Source of the DNA: Serilophus lunatus
Taxonomy: Eukaryota > Chordata > Aves > Passeriformes > Eurylaimidae
Length of the DNA: 64,000 nt
Assembly (NCBI GenBank): GCA_013399895.1
Contig: VXBA01005600.1
Coordinates: forward strand, 114,292-178,291
Direction of reading: 5' to 3'
In this document: positions 58,550 to 64,000 of the stretch, in pieces
Layout of the letters: each line of letters starts with the position of its first letter
Position numbering within the stretch: the stretch's first letter is position 1
The notes under the pieces: generated by a model
Seen by the model: only the letters and a program-made list of their open reading frames with translations
Told to the model about the DNA's origin: nothing
The model's database searches: none
Made by a program: the position numbers and the translations under genes

Positions 58550-59100
58550 TCACAGGGGGCATCATGTGCCAAAACAGCAGCTGGTGAGAGAAGCCTGTGG
58601 AGCACAGCTTGGACAGAGTTAAGGAGGTGGGGCAGCTTAATATGAGGTGCCATATGAAGGGACATGCAGTGAGAAATCAGAGGAGGCCTGTGGAAGGAAA
58701 AACCCCAGAGGACACATGCTTGTCGATAGAGGTGTCTCACAGACTGGAAGGGTTCACCTCCCAGGGATCTGCCACAAGTGGAGGACCCATGCTGGAGCAG
58801 TGATGGCAGCATGCAACCCCAAATCTCCCATGCTGCTGCCATCTCCTTGAAGGAATGGAGTATGCCAAGGGAAACGTACAGCATTTTGGCTACAGGAAAT
58901 AAAGGCTAGGAAGGAGAGAGGTGGAGTTTGAGCTGAACATGGGAATGGGGGAGGAAAAATCTTTACTGAAATGCTTAATTGTTTATTTTCCTTTTTTTAT
59001 CTCAATACGCAAGAAGTCTATGTTAAGTGGCGTTAATTACCTTGTTAACTAAAAATTCAGCAAGTTGAGGCTGTTGTGCTGACACTACCCTGCTGTTCAG
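58550..59100 (+). mobile_element. possible old interspersed repeat, unclassified
   Basis: Composition and word order, with GTGGAGGACCCATGCTGGAG, an AG-rich stretch around 58905-58960 and AGCAAGTTGAGGCTGTTGTG near 59060, recall a repeat I have seen in bird genomes, possibly LTR-derived. No coding potential is intact. The assignment is tentative. Confidence 0.3.
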
Positions 59101-62100
59101 ATTCCTTGTGCTGAGCCTGATCACATTCCTTCCCCAAGACTCATATTCCCCAGAACCATGAGGGTAGGTGCCTCTTTGATGCACTGGAGGGACCAAGGTG
59201 GCATCTCTGCCCAGGGAGCTTGGTGCCACATGACACTTCTGCCCCGACTGACTGCAGGACTTAAGAGATGGGCCACAGGGGAGACACCAAAGAACAACTG
59301 CCAACAAGTGAGATGCATGTCTGATGCCAGATCCCCATCTTCTGCCATTTCTTAGTGAAGGGTCATCTCAGGTGCTTCTCCACCGAAAACTGGTTCTTTT
59401 CTGGAGCATCAAAACCACTTTCAAGGTCTCTATGCTAGCACAGAGGCCCACAAACAGCCTTCCTGGCTCCCCAGAGCACCAAGGGGCGGAGGAGCACAGT
59501 CCATCAGAGGTCACTGCATCTGCTGGGCTCTGGGAAGAAATGCGTTCCCTTGCCTATGTGCCCAGCACCTGACTTGACCTATCAGCACTGACCCCACCTC
59601 TTGCTATTGCCTTTTTCAAGGGTTGCACTAGAAGATACTTCCTTTATTCCTGGCTAGAGGAGCTGGGGAGGAATCTGGCACATATAGTTTCTCTTGCAGT
59701 CTGGGGCTGGGTCAGGTGGCAGCAGGCCTTGCTAGGAGGTAACAGACTTTCCCGTCTAGAACCTCCAAACCCTTTGCCTCAACAGATCCAAACAAATACA
59801 GTATACACTCCTTCCTCCTGCTTGACTGTTTTTTACATCTCAAGCAATGGTACACTTTGCAAGCTCTAAACTGGGGTTTCCAGCCAAAACTTCTAGGTGA
59901 ATAAATTGACATAAACTGTGTATCACATGACTGTTGATGTGATAAATGTAGGCTCTGACTCCACTGTGAGTAAACACCTCACTGTCACAGGGGGAAAAAT
60001 TATAATGGGCATCTGCAGGAAACCCCGCCTCTTTCTTGGGCAGCAGGCAAGGGCTGGGATAGATGCCCCCAATGCCATCACCAGAGAATTGCTAGGTGCA
60101 TGGAATACCTGAACTCCAGTCAGACCAACTGCCTTCAAGAGCTGGGAGTAGGGTCTTCCAATGCCTACTTCACTTGATGACTGCTGAAGTTAAGACACTT
60201 CCCCCATCGCCTTCACTAGGATCAGTTTCAGGTCACCACTAAATTCCTGCATGTAATGTCATGGGGAAAAAATATGACATGAAACAAGTGTACTAGAGTT
60301 GTGCATCATTTCTCATTAGTGGGGTAAAAGACGGCTAAAAAAAGGCTGAGCTCCAGCGCAAAGTCACTTTTCCAACATTATTTGGTTGTGAATCTCTATC
60401 CACAAGCCTACACTGCTCTTGAAGAAAGTGCTCAGACACAAAGCCACAGCTTTTATATAGAACTGTGATCCTTAGCAAGGCATGAATTTCAAGATTAATC
60501 TATGAGAAAATCATCCACAGAATAAAATCCTTAAAATACCAGTTTACATGTCTTTTGCAGCACACTTGTATTCAGTGAGTAGGAAAATCCCCCCCAGTGT
60601 CTTCATTTCCAGTTTTTAATACAAAAAACAAAATCAAACAAAATAGCCTTTTTATGTGCATATACTGACTTGATAAATATAGACATAGTTACATTAACCT
60701 CACCAATAGGATACAGCACCAGAGCTCTGGAACTTCACCCCAGGCTTAAGGTACTCTTGAAACAGTAGTCTTTCAAGAACTATGTTACCTTATAGGTGAT
60801 GTGCAGGAACCTTGCTGCCTCTAACATCAAGAACAAAGTTGATGAGTACTTACGTGGTAAGATGTTTCAAGTGAAAACTAGCCCTGGGCTTCCAGAGGTG
60901 TAGCAGAGAGCAGCGACAATCCCATCTCAACTACCCTTTCCCACTATTCCTAAGCAAGGCAGCATGATGAGCGCGTCATTTGCCAAAGAAATTATAAATT
61001 CCAAGACTGAAACTCCAAAGTCACGAGAAAATATTCCTCCTCGGTGCTCACAGGAGCCAAAATTGGTTTTATCTTCCCATATATCTGGAAACCAAACAGC
61101 TCGGCTAATGAAACACTTCATTGCCTACACACTGAGAAAGCAAAGCCGCGCAGTGATAATGCTGCTGCACCGGCAGAAAGCTCACAGCTCCTCTATCACA
61201 GCTGACAGGGAAGTTTCCAGATGCCTGCTTTCATGAAATTTCAAAACAGAGCTTCTTTTTTAATAGAGGAAGCTAACCCAATACTCACTCTCCTTGCTAA
61301 GCTGGGTGTAGCCTTACCTGAGCTGAACTCCTGAGCTGTAGCTGGTGTCATGTAACCTCTTCATAGCCCCAACAAGCCCAAGTTTTCAGGGTGTTATCCA
61401 GTGGCAGCCTGAGAAGCAAAATGTTATCTAAGAAAGTTCCCTAGTAAGTCTAAGCATCAGAGCTGAGTCTCTTCCAATAAAACGTCTATGCACAGCCCTG
61501 GGTGCTCAGTAAGTCATTAAGAACAGCAGTTGCTTTCACACATCCTTAATCAGCATGTGCTGGGCATGCTGAGCACGGAAGATAAGCTGGACAAAACCAT
61601 CACCTTCACATTATGGGTGAAGGAACAGAGACTAGGGACAAAAATTACAGTCCTGTAGTCTAAGTGTGCTTGAGAACTAGGCAAAGACTGAAAAATGTAA
61701 GGGCTTAACAGATTTATTAGTAACCACTGGCATGTAACGTGGAATTCGCTACAATCTTCAAATACAAGGAATTCATGGTAATTACTGGCCAAGCATTGCA
61801 AAGCATAGGTTAAACAGAAAGAACCTGAAGCAGCATGCACAACCTCCCCACACTTATCCAACTGTTCTGACCATGTGAATCCATCTCACACTTGTCCAAT
61901 CGACCCATTTCCAGCCCTTTTTTAACTGCTACAGTGACCAAGCTAAAGATTTAAAAAAGGACTGTTTACAAGCAGTAGGTAGGGGGCAGCTCCAGGTGAC
62001 AATTCCTTCCCTGCTCAGGGCTTAATTCCACTCAACTACGAAGACAACTGACAAGCAAAAACCCAATTTTCATGTTTTACTGCAAAGAAAACAGCAGATG

Positions 62101-63730
62101 TATAAAGAGCAAGTCATACTTCCAACTCCCTCTTTTCTTCCGATTGGGCTACAAAGGCAAACATGACCCAGGTGGTCACAGCACTCCCTGTGTCTCCACC
62201 TGCTCACAGAACAAGCTACTAACAAGTTATTATACGTAACTATATACTTGCTAGTAACAAAGTACACCAATTGACACCAGGTAATCTCAAAGCCGGCTGG
62301 CCAGTAACCTTCCCTTTCAACTTTAGGTTTTATTACTTCTCCTTAACATTTTCCTACTTGTACCTTACCCTTCACAGCATGAGCACACACTATGACAACA
62401 GAGCGAGGTAAAACCAGACCATCCGATCACACACTGACGCTCCTCACAGCTTGGACTGCGTAACACGTTTGCTTGGCTGGAAACCTTTCACCTCAGGCTC
62501 CAGCTCAGAAGGGCAAGCGGGAGATTATTACAACCTGTGTCAGCGAGACGAGCAGCAAACCTCAAACCTTTAGTAGGGTTAAACCTTCTTAATCTGATAG
62601 TAGCAAGATTTTGCTCAGCTCCACATCCTAGATGCAGAACTGTGCTGCAGATACAGAAACCACTACAGCTCTGCTCTGGGCTAACCAGGAATCAGTGCTG
62701 CCACGAGCAAACTGATGTGCATAGAGTTTAAGCACACCTTTCAGTCAGACGTAGGGAATTTTAAACGTCACCCTGGTCATAAGCCAGCCTGCAAAACTGG
62801 CTCCGAGTACTTCTGCTGCAGAGACAGAACTGCAATTTAGATGCAGGTGTGCCCTCTGGAAAAACAAAGTTACAGACTGGAGCTGACTTGCAGCAGCTTG
62901 CCCACATTGTGTCTTTTAGCAGCATTTTCTACTGCTTAGTCAACACCTAAGCGATCAGCAAGTTCCAAAGGTAACTCAAATCAAGGGTTTGCTTACTGAT
63001 TCTCTCAGCTGTTTCCATGTCACACACTGCTGGGCATTTCCTACAATTATGGCAGCTGCTAAAGATAAACAATAGGTAAAATTCATGCATATTTCCTGAA
63101 TCCAAGTAGTCTAAGATACAGAAAATCGCTTGACTTTTGTGTGGACCTCTATTCCCACTGAGTCATCCAAAGAATTCCCCAGGCATCGGGGTTCAGAGCA
63201 TGATTACATGCTTTGATGTAGAGGGAAGCAGCAGACTTGTTCTGTGCCCGCAAGGCCTTTCAATAAGCAGGTCACCCATTAACACTGTCCACTCGTTTGT
63301 TACTAAAACCACGCAGCAACAGGGCACGCGAAGCAGGAGCCGCAGCTCAATCCAGCTCACAGAATCCTCACTCCTTGGAAACAACCTTCTCTTCAGTAAC
63401 ACATCCACCTCAGCCCTTGCTCGCTAGTGCCCAGGAAGGTCAGTCATTAATTCTGTTCCTTGGACTCCCTTTCTTCTTCCTGCAGCCAGGCCACTATGAA
63501 CTGTTCCTTGAGGTTCAGTGTTGTTTCTGTAGTACGCTTAAAAAAAATGGTTGCAGCTTTGTTCTGCAAGGCATTCAGCAAGAAGAGAACTAGTTTTGGA
63601 AAACAAGTACTCTTTATGCATTATTACCTAAATGATGCCATTCCTTTGATCACCACACTGATACCCCCGTAAAAGAGAAACTGCTTTTCTGCACGCTTGC
63701 ACACGTGTCTCTGGCCTTGCAACAAAGAGT
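59101..63730. other. gene-poor region at the right end
   Basis: No coding exon is supported on either strand. It holds a CpG-richer segment at 60940-61240 (listed separately) and AATAAA on the - strand at 61713-61718, besides ordinary AT-rich sequence. Confidence 0.5.
60940..61240. promoter_or_regulatory. CpG-enriched segment, candidate regulatory element
   Basis: About a dozen CpGs in 300 bases of otherwise average GC content, unlike the flanks; they fall in words such as GAGCGCGTCAT, CCTCGGTG, GCTCGGCT and AAGCCGCGCAG. It is open in one + frame for 90 codons, but the product resembles nothing I know. A conserved non-coding element is the more likely reading. Confidence 0.3.
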
Positions 63731-63753
63731 CAACACGCATTTATACAAAAAGA

Positions 63754-63759
63754 TTTATT
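63754..63759 (-). terminator. poly(A) signal of a convergent gene entering from the right
   Basis: On the - strand AATAAA is followed by TCTTTTTGTATAAATGCGTG and then TTGACTCTTTG, giving a U- and GU-rich downstream region. The signal would end a transcript coming from beyond the right edge. Mammalian gene order would predict BMP3, but no coding sequence is seen. Confidence 0.5.
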
Positions 63760-64000
63760 AAAAAACCAGTAGGACACTACTACATCATGACACTGTCACA
63801 CTGGGCTCTTGAACACAAGGACTTGAGCTACGATACTGAGGGAGGGGCATGAAACAAACTGATTCTTAAGCATAGCAATTAAGAAATAAGACCATGAAAG
63901 CAAATTTGTCTTAATGAAAACTCAAACTTCAGAGGGACCCAACGTCTTACTTCCAATGCATGGGCTTGATACAAAAATTAGTTTCAACTGCTATTAGCAG
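63760..64000 (-). other. possible 3' UTR of the convergent gene
   Basis: Sequence upstream (- strand) of the poly(A) signal up to the window edge. Non-coding in appearance, and the gene identity is unknown. Its position and direction fit the BMP3 3' end by synteny only. Confidence 0.35.

Noticed and set aside
53600..64000. BMP3 coding exons on the - strand
   Set aside because: Expected from mammalian gene order, but no frame shows the cysteine-knot TGF-beta pattern or any BMP prodomain sequence; the gene probably lies beyond the right edge.

Overview
This is vertebrate nuclear DNA, most likely from a bird. Coding sequence is split into short exons with GT-AG introns, the background is AT-rich, there is one CpG island, and the interspersed repeats recognised are CR1-type LINE tails. 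One of these (43066-43200) has the 3' end typical of avian CR1. The PRKG2 locus is also compact, about 27 kb from first exon to poly(A) signal. Species cannot be fixed from the sequence alone.

Layout, left to right, + strand. (1) 413-8326: the last eight coding exons of RASGEF1B, encoding the C-terminal 230 residues and most of the RasGEF/CDC25 catalytic domain; the 5' part of the gene lies to the left. (2) 8327 to about 9760: probable RASGEF1B 3' UTR. (3) About 9.8-24.0 kb: intergenic DNA with no supportable gene and one unexplained GC-richer block at 22.99-23.53 kb. (4) 24.08-24.87 kb: CpG island with a strong purine tract and a non-coding first exon ending at 24558, taken as the PRKG2 promoter. 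(5) 27661-51419: complete PRKG2 (cGMP-dependent protein kinase type II) in 18 coding exons, 772 residues, all reading phases consistent. (6) 51420 to about 53095: PRKG2 3' UTR with a good AATAAA. (7) 53.1-64 kb: gene-poor DNA with a degenerate roughly 23-bp minisatellite at 58.2-58.5 kb, a possible old interspersed repeat beside it, and a CpG-richer block at 60.94-61.24 kb. (8) 63754-63759 on the - strand: a poly(A) signal in good context, suggesting a convergent gene entering from the right. In mammals the tail-to-tail neighbour of PRKG2 is BMP3, but no BMP3 coding sequence is visible here.

The two genes are separate transcription units in the same orientation, and this RASGEF1B-PRKG2 adjacency also occurs in mammals. 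RASGEF1B activates Rap-type small GTPases. PRKG2 is a myristoylated, membrane-bound kinase activated by cGMP, acting in intestinal secretion and growth-plate cartilage. I found no CRISPR, operon, RNA gene, or convincing new biological system. The most unusual items are the minisatellite, the N-terminal insertion in PRKG2, the promoter purine tract and a few unexplained composition islands.
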